A stretch of DNA of 64,000 nucleotides from positions 1 through 64,000 of the forward strand of contig JADEZQ010000009.1 of NCBI GenBank assembly GCA_015206785.1. Direction: 5' to 3'. The translations under genes and the position numbers were made by a program. The number at the start of each line of letters is the position of its first letter. Position 1 is the first letter of the stretch. Under the pieces are notes generated by a model. The model was not told the origin of the DNA. It did not search any database and saw nothing but the letters and a program-made list of their open reading frames with translations. This DNA comes from Quinella sp. 2Q5. Its GTDB lineage: Bacteria > Bacillota > Negativicutes > Selenomonadales > Selenomonadaceae. Of this stretch, positions 1 to 8,334 are shown piece by piece.

Positions 1-546
1 GAGGAAAGCCTTCTCGAACTGCTCCTCTGTCATGGCAGGTCCCTTGGCGAGGTTTGCGGTGCCTCTTGCCAGTCTGCGGTTCACGATCTTCTTTGTGAGG
101 AAATTCCTGCAATCAGTGCCGTCGCAGTCGTCACAGCCCTGTTCGACCATGCTGTCCGTGACCAGTTCTTCGGGAAGATCCATCTTGACTCCCATGTCGC
201 ATACCAGAAGGTCTATTCCCCAGTACTTCGCCATGGAGCTTACTCCGGTCAGTCCTCTGGTGAAGTTGATGGTCTGTGAAAAAGTTACGGACTGAGGCGC
301 TGAAGCTACTCCTTCATCCACCACGCCGTTATCGGCACTGAAGATGGCCACCGCCTGTTTCTTCATGTCGTTCTTTACCAGTCCTGTTATACCGGCAAGC
401 CTTACCGTCATCTCCTCCAGGTCTCCGAGAGCTCCGGTGGGTTTGGCCAAAACTTCCTGTCTCGCTTCAGCGGCCTTCACCGCCTCCTGATCAAGATCTC
501 CCATCTCTTCTATGTCGTTTAATATCTCAAGTATTTTGCTGTTCAT
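1..546 (-). CDS. cobT: Nicotinate-nucleotide--dimethylbenzimidazole phosphoribosyltransferase, N-terminal part
   Basis: This gene runs off the left edge, so only its first 182 codons are present and the ORF track missed it. The reading starts MNSKILEILNDIEEMGDLDQ and contains AKPTGALGDLE, FSADNGVVDEGVA and the conserved block RRLARGTANLAKGPAMT, all typical of CobT. CobT transfers phosphoribose from nicotinate mononucleotide to dimethylbenzimidazole for the lower ligand of cobalamin. The ATG is preceded by AGAAAGGTACACAGG. Codon use (AGA, ATA, GGA) is unlike the genes after 1.35 kb, so this piece may come from another genome. Family assignment is firm; whether it belongs to the same replicon is not. 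Confidence 0.85.
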   Translation of the reverse strand, partial: MNSKILEILNDIEEMGDLDQEAVKAAEARQEVLAKPTGALGDLEEMTVRLAGITGLVKNDMKKQAVAIFSADNGVVDEGVASAPQSVTFSQTINFTRGLTGVSSMAKYWGIDLLVCDMGVKMDLPEELVTDSMVEQGCDDCDGTDCRNFLTKKIVNRRLARGTANLAKGPAMTEEQFEKAFL

Positions 547-576
547 CCTGTGTACCTTTCTGAACTCTCTGCTGAG

Positions 577-972
577 CTATATTTCTCCTATGTCTGTATA
601 TCCGTCGAGGAAGGCTGCCATCATCTGAAGGATGGTCTCGCATTTTCCTTTAGTCACCTCAACGTTAAGAGGCATGATGGGATCATGCAGAGACTTTCTC
701 AGAAGGCACCATCCTTTGACCTCCGGAAGGTCGAAGTTTATCCTTACGCCCTCGTAGTTCGGCTCCACCAGACTGAGTCCCCTGTCTTCCTTGGCCTTTA
801 CCCAGACTTTCAGTCCTGCCAGCACCTGATCTCCGTACACGGAGAAATCGCTGGCGTGGATGGGAAGTCTCACCTCTATTGCCTCCTTCGGCTCTTCGAG
901 GCTCGAGATCATGTCCCCTATATCCGCTCCCTTCTTATGGAGCTGAGCTCCTTTGATCACTATCTTGTCCAT
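577..972 (-). pseudogene. C-terminal fragment of a phosphomannomutase/phosphoglucomutase
   Basis: The 131-residue ORF matches only the end of bacterial PMM/PGM enzymes: KIVIKGAQLHKKGADIGDM followed by the C-terminal phosphate-binding domain with NYEGVRINFD, GWCLLRKSLHDPIMPLNVEV and a final helix. The serine phosphorylation loop, the metal loop and the sugar-binding domain are absent. An in-frame TAA lies 15 bases before the ATG and the upstream DNA is AT-rich and non-coding, so it is not simply mis-started. It sits 30 bases upstream of cobT on the same strand. It is either a decayed relic or a domain expressed alone; a relic is more likely. Confidence 0.65.
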
Positions 973-1348
973 TATCCAACACCTTCTTTAAAGTTTTTAT
1001 TTGTTCTTCTTTTCCCATATCATATGCATTAATATTTTTTAAGTAATATAAAATAAGATATAAATTATATATTTTATGGAATATATCCAAAAAATTATGA
1101 TTAAAATATGTCTTTAGTTTCAATTAAATTGTCATAATAATTCAATAAAAATTTTAAAAAAATGGAACAGGCGGGCATCGATCCCGCTGCCTCTTGCATG
1201 CTAAGCAAGCGCTCTACCATCTGAGCTACTATCCCAGGCTATATTTTTATTAATTTTTGATATTATATATATTAATTCATTAATTTAATAAAAATTTAAT
1301 AAAATTATTAATAAGATTATTTTATTTTTCTTTTTAAATAATATAAAA
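973..1348. other. AT-rich intergenic stretch carrying one tRNA gene
   Basis: Apart from the tRNA at 1163-1235 this stretch has no convincing gene. It consists of A/T runs such as ATTATATATATTAATTC and drops to very low GC, then changes abruptly to GC-rich coding sequence at the stop codon of the giant repeat protein. The 62-residue minus ORF over 935-1123 is low-complexity (Asn, Ile, Leu, Tyr rich) and is not supported. Confidence 0.7.
1163..1235 (-). tRNA. tRNA-Ala (anticodon AGC), eukaryote-like, no encoded CCA
   Basis: Read on the minus strand, GGGATAG pairs fully with CTGTTCC, including a G3:U70 pair, the alanine identity element. The D arm is GCTC/GAGC, the anticodon arm CTTGC-TTAGCAT-GCAAG with anticodon AGC, and the T arm GCGGG/CCCGC with loop ATCGATG. 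The discriminator is A73 and no CCA follows. Bacteria normally read Ala codons with TGC and GGC anticodons; AGC with this D-loop and T-loop is typical of eukaryotic nuclear tRNA-Ala. Fold and amino acid are clear by eye; the eukaryotic origin is an inference from the anticodon, lack of CCA and AT-rich surroundings. Confidence 0.88.
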
Positions 1349-4300
1349 TTAAAAAAATCTGATGCCGAAGAACTGCGCGTTGTTTTTGCCGACGGTGCCG
1401 CGTCCGTCGTCGAGGTCAACCAGAAGCGTGCCGTCGTAGTCGCTGAAGTCGACGCCGGAATTTTCGCCGATGTAAACGTCCTCTTTGCCGTCAGCTTTGA
1501 TGAACTCGCCTTCCTGCGCGATTGCGGCGTTGTAGGTCGTGCCGTCGAAAACTTTGAACTGCGCGAAGTCCGCGCCGTCGGCAACGTCTTCCAGAACCGT
1601 CGTGTCGCCGTCGGCAGTCTGGATCACGATGTCCTTGCCGTCGAAGAAACAGCTGAGCCCCGCAGTGTTGACGGAAACCGCGTCGCTCGTGTAATCGAAT
1701 CCGGTTTTGAAATTCGCAATGGCGTTGTCGCCGTCGTTGATGTCGACAATCGCGCCGTCGTCGCGTATGTAACGTTCGTCGTCCGGCGCAAGTTCGATGA
1801 CGTTGGAGCCTGCGCCCGCGTCGACGTGAGCACCCGCGCCCGCGTAAATCGTGTCGTCGCCCGCGCCGCTTTCAACCGTCGAATAACTTTCTGCGAAGAG
1901 GAGCAGGTCGTCCTTAACGTCCGAGGCGTCAAGCGCGTTACCTTCGGCGGTGTAACCGACCTTCTGCAAATCGCCGTCGCGGTCGTAGAAATTAATCAGG
2001 TCATTGGAGCCCATATCGATTTGCGCACTGCCGAGCGTGATTTTGCCGTCGTCGAGTTTGATTGCGCCGCGCTCGATCGCCGCCTCGATGTCGGCGTAAT
2101 TCGTGCCGAAACCGGATTTGGTCGAATGGTCGTAGCCTTCGAGCGTCATTTTGCCATCGAGCGGGAAGAGCCACGTGTTGCCGTCGCCCATGTTGACGTT
2201 GACGTGCCGGCCTTGGCTGACAATCGTGTCTCCGTCCGCGTCGATGTTGACCCAGGCTGGCGTGTCCTCGACGATTGCAAGGTCGTCGCCGTCAAGTTCA
2301 TGATTGAACCTGCCGCGACTTTCGCTACGGACGACGAACGTTTCGTCCGGCTTGAACCTGTCGATGAGTTCTTCGGTCGACGTCTGCTTGGTGATGAGCG
2401 GATTGCTCTCGTCGTAGATGTATGCGTCTTCGTCGCCGAGCCCGACAATCACGTCGCCCGCCTGAGCTTCCAACGTGACGACTTCCGTCGAATAAGTTCC
2501 AGCCTCGCCGACAGTCAAGCTTGCGCCTTCGTCCAGTCCGACGATTTCTTTGTTGCCGAACCAAACGCCGCCTTCTTTGTCGCCCGAAAGTTCCAGCCTG
2601 TTGCCGTTGAACGTCATGCTCGCGTTGGCCATCTGCACCCAAACCTTTTCGGGCGCGTCGGTGGTGATGGTGGCGTCGTACGCGCTGTAAACGCTGAGCG
2701 TGTCGTCCTTCGCGCTGATGTAGCCGTAGTCCAAGTAGCCTCCGACTTGAATGGCGGTGCCGTTGATCTTCGACACGCCGCCGAGTGACGAAATAAATGC
2801 GCTTTCGTCCACGTTGGACATTTCCAAACCGGTGTCGGTCGTCGCGATGCTGATGTCGTCGTCGCCGTGAACGATAATCTTGTCGCCGCCGTTGATTGTG
2901 ACGGGAGCCACGGTGAAGTCGCCGCGGATTGTGCCGGTCAAATCGTCTGCGCTTCTGATGAAACCTTCGCCGTTTTCAAAGTTCGCCTCAAGCACGACAC
3001 TGGAGTCGCCGGAGATGTTGTAGACGCGTTCGCCGATTGTGAAGTCGCCTTCGGTCTCGGTTTCGATGTTGAAATACTGCTCGGTCGCCTCGCCGTTTTC
3101 GATTGCGCCGCCCGTGATGGTTGAATCCGCACTAATGCCGCGAACCTTCTCCAAGCCTCCGGAGCTCGCCTGCACGCTGTAAGTGCTGTCGCCCGCCACC
3201 GCGAGTTTTTCCGTGAAGACATAGTCTTCGCCGCTGGTGCCCATTAGGAAGCCGTCCTCCGCGCCGGTGACGGTGACGCCGGAGGCAACGTCCTCAATGA
3301 GCTCGAAGGTCTTGCCGTTAACGGTGACTGAGCCTTTCTCATACAGCACGAAAGTTTCATCAGGATCGAAGCCCGTGACGTTGACGCCCGCGCCGATCTT
3401 GACGACGTCTTCGGTCAAGGTAACAGTTCCGTCGCCCGTGAAAGTCATGCCGTTGACGGTGACAGAGTCGTCGCCCGGCGTGAGAGCCAAGCCGTCGTCC
3501 GTGCCGGTCACTTCGACACCGTTCGCGGAAGTCTCAACCGTCTGCCCGTTGAGCGTGTAAGTGCCCGCTTCAGCAAGAACCAGCTCTGCCAGGTCATCTT
3601 TGCTGTTGAAGGTCGCGCCCGCAGACAGAATCGCTTTGCCCTCGTAGTTGTCGGTCAGTGTCGTGTCGTTGCGAATCTCCCAGAACTTACCGTCGGTCCA
3701 ATCGAGAATAGCCGAGCCATCGCCGATGATGTAGGCCGCGCTACTGTCGTCGTATTTAACGATGAGTTCGCTGCCGTCAACGGTCAAGGTCGCGTTGTAG
3801 CCTTCGTAGTCGGTGACGGAAATTTTCGTGCCGTCAGCGGCGGTGATGATCCCGTCCTTGAAGGTGAGCGAGCCATCGATTGCCGTGACGGTGATGATGT
3901 CTTGGTCGCCCGACGAAATGGTGATGTTGAGCGCGTCGGCAGAGGTCGGCGCGATGGTAAAGCTGTCGTCGCCGAACATGATTGCGTTGTCGATGTCGGC
4001 GGTCGCGGTTATCGTGGTGGTGACGCCGTTTTCCAAAGTGCCCATGATGGTCGTGCCCGCCGCCATGTTGAAGTTGTTGGTCTGTGCGTCAATGGTGAGC
4101 GTGCCCGCTGTGACAGCGATGGTTGAATCGTCCGAAGTAAAGCCCGTGACGCTGACGCCCGCGCCGATTGCGTGGTCGCCGTCGGCAGTGAGCGTGACGG
4201 AGCCTTCGCCCGTGAAGCTCAAGCCGTCGCAGGTTACAGCGTCGCTCACGGCAAGAACCATTCCGTTTGAAGTCACGCTAATTTGTACGCCTTCGGTCGT

Positions 4301-7300
4301 CGTGGTGAGTTTATGTCCGTTGATGACGTAATTGCCCGCTTCGCTCGTGGTGAACGTGAAGGGATTTCTCGGAGCAAGATCGGTCGAAACGGTTGTGCCC
4401 TCGGCAATGACGAAATTGAATGAACTTGCCGAGTTCGTTAACGTCACAGAACCGCCGGTGACGCTTACTGTCCTGTTCCAAGCGTTCAGCGAGAAGGACA
4501 TTTTTATAGTGCCCTCGTCCGAGCCGAAAACTATGCCCTCGCCGTTAAAGGTATGGTAAGCATCGCCGTCAATCGCCGAAATTTCCAAATCAAGAGGTCC
4601 GAACGACAAAGTTGTCATTTTCGCGGTCAGCGTGTTGCCTTCTTCAATCAGTACTTTGCCGGAATTGTACCACAGCGTGCCTTGAATGCTTCCATAAGTG
4701 AAAGACGATCCTGCGGACGTCGTCAACTTGACGTCAAGCTTGTCGTCGGTGGAGGTGATGCCCAAACCTTTTTCGGGGTCAAGGGCGATTGTGCCGCTTG
4801 AGCCGCGTGAAGTTATCGCGACTTCGTAGCCGTCTTCCCACTTGAGGTCAATGGTCGTGTCCTCTTCAAGGGAGACGTTGCCGCCGCGCTGATAAACGAT
4901 TGCGCCGTCAATGCCGATTGTCGCGGTGCGAGTGACGCCGTCGCGGGTGACAGACATTTGCAAATCGCCGTCGCCGCTTTCGGGAGCAATCCTCAAGCCG
5001 CCGCCGTCCGCCATAGAAATTGCGATGCTTGCGTCGCCGAGCGCGGTGAGAGAAATTTTTCTTTCGTCGGGTTGCGTCAAGGTTATCGTCGTGCCTTGGG
5101 TCAAGCCGAAGCTGTTTGTGAGGGGGTCGATGCTGATTGAGCCGCCGCTGACTTCCACGGTGCTGCTGAAGACTTCCGTGTCGCCGCGTTTGATGGAGAT
5201 GTCCAAAGAGCCGTCGCCTTCGCCGGGCTTGACGATGATCTTGCCGTTTTCGTCGGCGATAGCAATCGTTGCCTCGTCGTTGGTGGTGATGGAAACTTTT
5301 CGTTCGCCCATAGTCAAATCGACGGTCGTGCCCGCGGTGATGGAAATTTCTTGCTCATCAAGGTCGATGCCGACAGAGCCACCGCTGACTTCCACGGTGC
5401 TGCTGAAGACTTCCGTGTCGCCGCGTTTGATGGAGATGTCCAAAGAGCCGTCGTCTTCGCCCGGCGTCATCATGATCTTGCCATCAACCAGAGCTATGCT
5501 GATGCCGGCGTCGTCGTTGGCAGTGATCGAAATGGTGCGGTTGTTTCTGGTTATGGCGACGGTGGTGCCCGCGGTGATGGAAATTTCTTGCGTGGTGTTG
5601 TCGACGGTGATGGTGCCGCCGCTGACTTCCACTTCGCCGTCGAAAATTGTCGCGTCGCCGCGTTTGACGACGATATCGAGTGCGCCGTCGCCGTCGCCGG
5701 GCGTCAGCATGATTTTGCCGTCAACGACTCTAATGGAAATTTCGGCGTCGTCGGTGGGCGAGACGCTGACGGAATAGTCGTCGAAGCTAACGGTGGTTGA
5801 CGTGCCCTTGAGCAGTGAAAGTGTACCCGTCGACAAGTCGATTGAAGCCGCAGAGCCCGCCGCGAATTCCAGAGCGCCGTTGAAAATCTCCGCGTCGCCG
5901 ATCTCGCTGACGATGTTGAGCGAGCCGGCTTTGTCCGCGCTGAAGACGATTACCGAGCCTTCGGCGGCAACTTTGACGGCGGCGTCGTCGTTGGCGGTGG
6001 TGGTGATGGTCGACATACCCAAAGCCATTTGCAGGGACGTGCCTTCGGTCATGTAGAATCCCTGCGAAGCGAAGTCCAAACCGAGCGTGCCGTCGACAGC
6101 GATTTTGTTCTCAAAGAACGCTTGCCCGTCTTTGCCCAAGGAGATGACCATTGAATCATACTCTTTGTTCGGGAAGGCGAATTCAAGCTTCCCGTCGTAG
6201 AGGTTTGGCGAGAAGAGGAGTGACTTGCCGTCCGTCGTCGCCTTCAAAGTGTAGGCACTGCCGTTGTTGGCGGTGACGGTTAAGCTGACGAAAGAATCTT
6301 TTTCGGCGTAGGGACTTTCCGTGCCGACAAAGCCGAAGGTCTGAGCTTTCGAATTGTAGCTGACGATGCCGCCGAATTCCAAGGCCGCGTCTTTGATGAC
6401 AGTTTGCCCGTTGCGCACAATGGTCATGTTCAAAGCCGTGTCGGTGTCGGGTTTGATGTAGAATTCCCCGTCGGTGTCTCTGAAGTAGCTCAAGGTGACG
6501 TCTTCGGGCGCGGTGAGGGTGACGATTCGTCCGTTGCGCGTGAAAGAAATGCTCGTGCCCGCCGCGATGTCAATGGTTGCGTTCGCCGGGTCGATACTGA
6601 CCGAGCCGCCGCTGATATCGATGTCGTTGCTGAAGAGCGATTCGTCTTTGTTCTTGAACGTGACCTTGAGGGAGCTGCTGTCTTCGCCGGTCGTGAAGGT
6701 GATCTTGTTGTCGGCAAGGGTAATGGCAGCGGCAACGTCTTCGTTGGCGGTGACGGAAATGGAATCTTCTCCCTGCGTGAGGACGATGGTCGTGTCCTTG
6801 GTGAGTGAAACGGATTGCGTGGCGGGGTCGATGCTGACAGAGCCGCCGATGACTTCCACGGTGCTGCTGAAGACCTCCGTGTCGCCGCGTTTGATGGAGA
6901 TATCCAACGCGCCGTCGCCGTCGCCGGGTGTAATTGCGATTTTGCCGTCAACCAGAGCTATGTTGATGCCGGCGTCGTCGGTGGCAGTGATCGAAATGGT
7001 GCGGTCGTCTCTGGTTATGGCGATAGTCGTGTCCTTGAGGAGGGAGACGGATTGATCGGTGGGGTCGACGACGAATGAGCCGTTTATCGAAAGTTCGGCG
7101 TTGAAAACGGTCGTGCCGCCCTGTTTGACGTCGAAATCTACGGCGTAGCTATCAAAGGCTATGGTGACGTTCTGCCCGTCGGTGTTGAGCGTGGCGTTTA
7201 TAGCTTCGGGCGCGGTGAGCGTCATGTCAAGGCCATCGCCTATCATCTCAACTTGCGTGCCTGCAGTCACTGAAAGTTTTCCGCCGATCAAATCAATCGA

Positions 7301-8233
7301 CATCGAGCCTTCGGAAAGATTGAGCGTGCCGTTGAACAGCTCAATGCCCTTAGCTACGAACGAGTTCGTCAAGACCGCTTCACTGTCCGTGCTCGGCTTG
7401 AGTTGGACTCCCGCGGCAACGGTGTCGCCGCTTTCGTCGACGAAGAATTTGATTCCGTCAATGGTGCCGCCCTGTGCGCCGAAACTGATTGCGTAGTCCA
7501 GGATGTCGACTTTTAAGTCGCTGCCGTCGGAAAGCTCAAGAACTTTGCTTTTGGGGTCGTAGCTGATGCTGCCCGTGATTTCAACGGTAAATTCGTCTGA
7601 TGCCAGCTTCGTTGCGACGGCGATGAGTTTTGCCGCTGCCTCCTCGGGGATACCCAGAATGGTGGGCAACATCGATTCCAACGCCGCCAAAGTTTGCGCA
7701 ATTTCCTCCGGAAAAGACACCGTCGCCTTGACGGTCTCGGTCGTCTGGAAATTGGCTTTCGCGCCGTCGAAGGTCAGCCGTGCGCCATCGCGGGGAATGG
7801 TCAGCTTAACGCCAAACGGAATGTTCCCTGCTATCATCCCACTCATACCAAGGGTGCCCGAAGGCATAGTCAATCCGTTGGCGGAGTAAACGACAACGCC
7901 CGTCGTGTAGTTGATCGACGAATCACCGTAGCCGACCTTGATCGCGTCGCCGTCGGAAGTGCAGGTGAAGTTGAACGCCGTGTCGCCGACGAAATTTACC
8001 GCGGGGTCAGTTTTACCGGCAGGGGTCGCAGTGACCGTGCTGCTTGCAATGCCCGTGATTGCCGTTGTCGTGTAGACACCGTCGGTTTCGGTAGTTGTCG
8101 CCTTGAGGACTGCGCCCTCAATGTTCGCCGTGTAGTCGACGCCGTCAAGCGTGAACGTCTCGCTGGGTTTCAACGTGACCTGTCCGTCAGTCGTCTCAGC
8201 AAAACGTTGCAAGTCGAAGGTTAGATTGCCCAT
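1349..8233 (-). CDS. Giant repetitive RTX-like surface or secreted protein (2294 aa)
   Basis: This acidic, Thr/Asp/Gly-rich protein opens with MGNLTFDLQRFAETT and has no Sec signal peptide. Residues about 370-1130 hold repeats of roughly 80 residues with the recurring pattern DGKI..TPG.GDGALDISIKRGD followed by SGGSVSIDP and a SLT.GTTI strand, consistent with stacked beta structures. Near residue 2120 GAGDDTIYAGAGAHVDAGAG resembles RTX calcium-binding nonapeptides, which in known families go with type I secretion and a C-terminal export signal. No export genes lie nearby. A strong AGGAGGTAA precedes the ATG. It ends GIRFF at the AT-rich boundary, probably naturally. An adhesin or S-layer-like role is likely but unproven. 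Confidence 0.75.
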   Translation of the reverse strand: MGNLTFDLQRFAETTDGQVTLKPSETFTLDGVDYTANIEGAVLKATTTETDGVYTTTAITGIASSTVTATPAGKTDPAVNFVGDTAFNFTCTSDGDAIKVGYGDSSINYTTGVVVYSANGLTMPSGTLGMSGMIAGNIPFGVKLTIPRDGARLTFDGAKANFQTTETVKATVSFPEEIAQTLAALESMLPTILGIPEEAAAKLIAVATKLASDEFTVEITGSISYDPKSKVLELSDGSDLKVDILDYAISFGAQGGTIDGIKFFVDESGDTVAAGVQLKPSTDSEAVLTNSFVAKGIELFNGTLNLSEGSMSIDLIGGKLSVTAGTQVEMIGDGLDMTLTAPEAINATLNTDGQNVTIAFDSYAVDFDVKQGGTTVFNAELSINGSFVVDPTDQSVSLLKDTTIAITRDDRTISITATDDAGINIALVDGKIAITPGDGDGALDISIKRGDTEVFSSTVEVIGGSVSIDPATQSVSLTKDTTIVLTQGEDSISVTANEDVAAAITLADNKITFTTGEDSSSLKVTFKNKDESLFSNDIDISGGSVSIDPANATIDIAAGTSISFTRNGRIVTLTAPEDVTLSYFRDTDGEFYIKPDTDTALNMTIVRNGQTVIKDAALEFGGIVSYNSKAQTFGFVGTESPYAEKDSFVSLTVTANNGSAYTLKATTDGKSLLFSPNLYDGKLEFAFPNKEYDSMVISLGKDGQAFFENKIAVDGTLGLDFASQGFYMTEGTSLQMALGMSTITTTANDDAAVKVAAEGSVIVFSADKAGSLNIVSEIGDAEIFNGALEFAAGSAASIDLSTGTLSLLKGTSTTVSFDDYSVSVSPTDDAEISIRVVDGKIMLTPGDGDGALDIVVKRGDATIFDGEVEVSGGTITVDNTTQEISITAGTTVAITRNNRTISITANDDAGISIALVDGKIMMTPGEDDGSLDISIKRGDTEVFSSTVEVSGGSVGIDLDEQEISITAGTTVDLTMGERKVSITTNDEATIAIADENGKIIVKPGEGDGSLDISIKRGDTEVFSSTVEVSGGSISIDPLTNSFGLTQGTTITLTQPDERKISLTALGDASIAISMADGGGLRIAPESGDGDLQMSVTRDGVTRTATIGIDGAIVYQRGGNVSLEEDTTIDLKWEDGYEVAITSRGSSGTIALDPEKGLGITSTDDKLDVKLTTSAGSSFTYGSIQGTLWYNSGKVLIEEGNTLTAKMTTLSFGPLDLEISAIDGDAYHTFNGEGIVFGSDEGTIKMSFSLNAWNRTVSVTGGSVTLTNSASSFNFVIAEGTTVSTDLAPRNPFTFTTSEAGNYVINGHKLTTTTEGVQISVTSNGMVLAVSDAVTCDGLSFTGEGSVTLTADGDHAIGAGVSVTGFTSDDSTIAVTAGTLTIDAQTNNFNMAAGTTIMGTLENGVTTTITATADIDNAIMFGDDSFTIAPTSADALNITISSGDQDIITVTAIDGSLTFKDGIITAADGTKISVTDYEGYNATLTVDGSELIVKYDDSSAAYIIGDGSAILDWTDGKFWEIRNDTTLTDNYEGKAILSAGATFNSKDDLAELVLAEAGTYTLNGQTVETSANGVEVTGTDDGLALTPGDDSVTVNGMTFTGDGTVTLTEDVVKIGAGVNVTGFDPDETFVLYEKGSVTVNGKTFELIEDVASGVTVTGAEDGFLMGTSGEDYVFTEKLAVAGDSTYSVQASSGGLEKVRGISADSTITGGAIENGEATEQYFNIETETEGDFTIGERVYNISGDSSVVLEANFENGEGFIRSADDLTGTIRGDFTVAPVTINGGDKIIVHGDDDISIATTDTGLEMSNVDESAFISSLGGVSKINGTAIQVGGYLDYGYISAKDDTLSVYSAYDATITTDAPEKVWVQMANASMTFNGNRLELSGDKEGGVWFGNKEIVGLDEGASLTVGEAGTYSTEVVTLEAQAGDVIVGLGDEDAYIYDESNPLITKQTSTEELIDRFKPDETFVVRSESRGRFNHELDGDDLAIVEDTPAWVNIDADGDTIVSQGRHVNVNMGDGNTWLFPLDGKMTLEGYDHSTKSGFGTNYADIEAAIERGAIKLDDGKITLGSAQIDMGSNDLINFYDRDGDLQKVGYTAEGNALDASDVKDDLLLFAESYSTVESGAGDDTIYAGAGAHVDAGAGSNVIELAPDDERYIRDDGAIVDINDGDNAIANFKTGFDYTSDAVSVNTAGLSCFFDGKDIVIQTADGDTTVLEDVADGADFAQFKVFDGTTYNAAIAQEGEFIKADGKEDVYIGENSGVDFSDYDGTLLVDLDDGRGTVGKNNAQFFGIRFF
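4900..7100 (-). repeat. Internal 240-bp coding repeats of the giant protein
   Basis: Near-identical DNA blocks reading CACGGTGCTGCTGAAGAC on the plus strand recur at about 5157, 5394 and 6857, with a diverged copy near 5625. Neighbouring copies are about 237-240 bases apart, which is 79-80 codons. Conservation at third codon positions points to recent duplication or ongoing gene conversion, and to copy-number instability. Confidence 0.8.
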
Positions 8234-8265
8234 GAAAAGTTACCTCCTATGAAAAACATGCAATG

Positions 8266-8294
8266 AGTATAGCACCGTTCACATTGCCACGCAA
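8266..8294 (-). promoter_or_regulatory. Promoter of the giant repeat protein gene
   Basis: On the minus strand TTGCGT and TATACT are 17 bases apart, about 30 bases before the AGGAGGTAA-ATG of the giant gene. The -35 box abuts the RNase J terminator. Confidence 0.6.
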
Positions 8295-8326
8295 GAAAAA
8301 ATCCCGCGGTTTTGGTCGCGAGATTT
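8295..8326 (-). terminator. Rho-independent terminator of the RNase J gene
   Basis: On the minus strand AAATCTCGCG pairs with CGCGGGATTT around an 8-base loop, followed by a T run, immediately after the RNase J stop codon. Confidence 0.75.
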
Positions 8327-8334
8327 GCTTTTGA

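Noticed and set aside
1826-2788. Long plus-strand ORFs of up to 320 residues inside the giant protein gene
   Set aside because: They are antisense shadows created by the GC-rich, repetitive code of the minus-strand gene; no ribosome-binding sites and no family resemblance.
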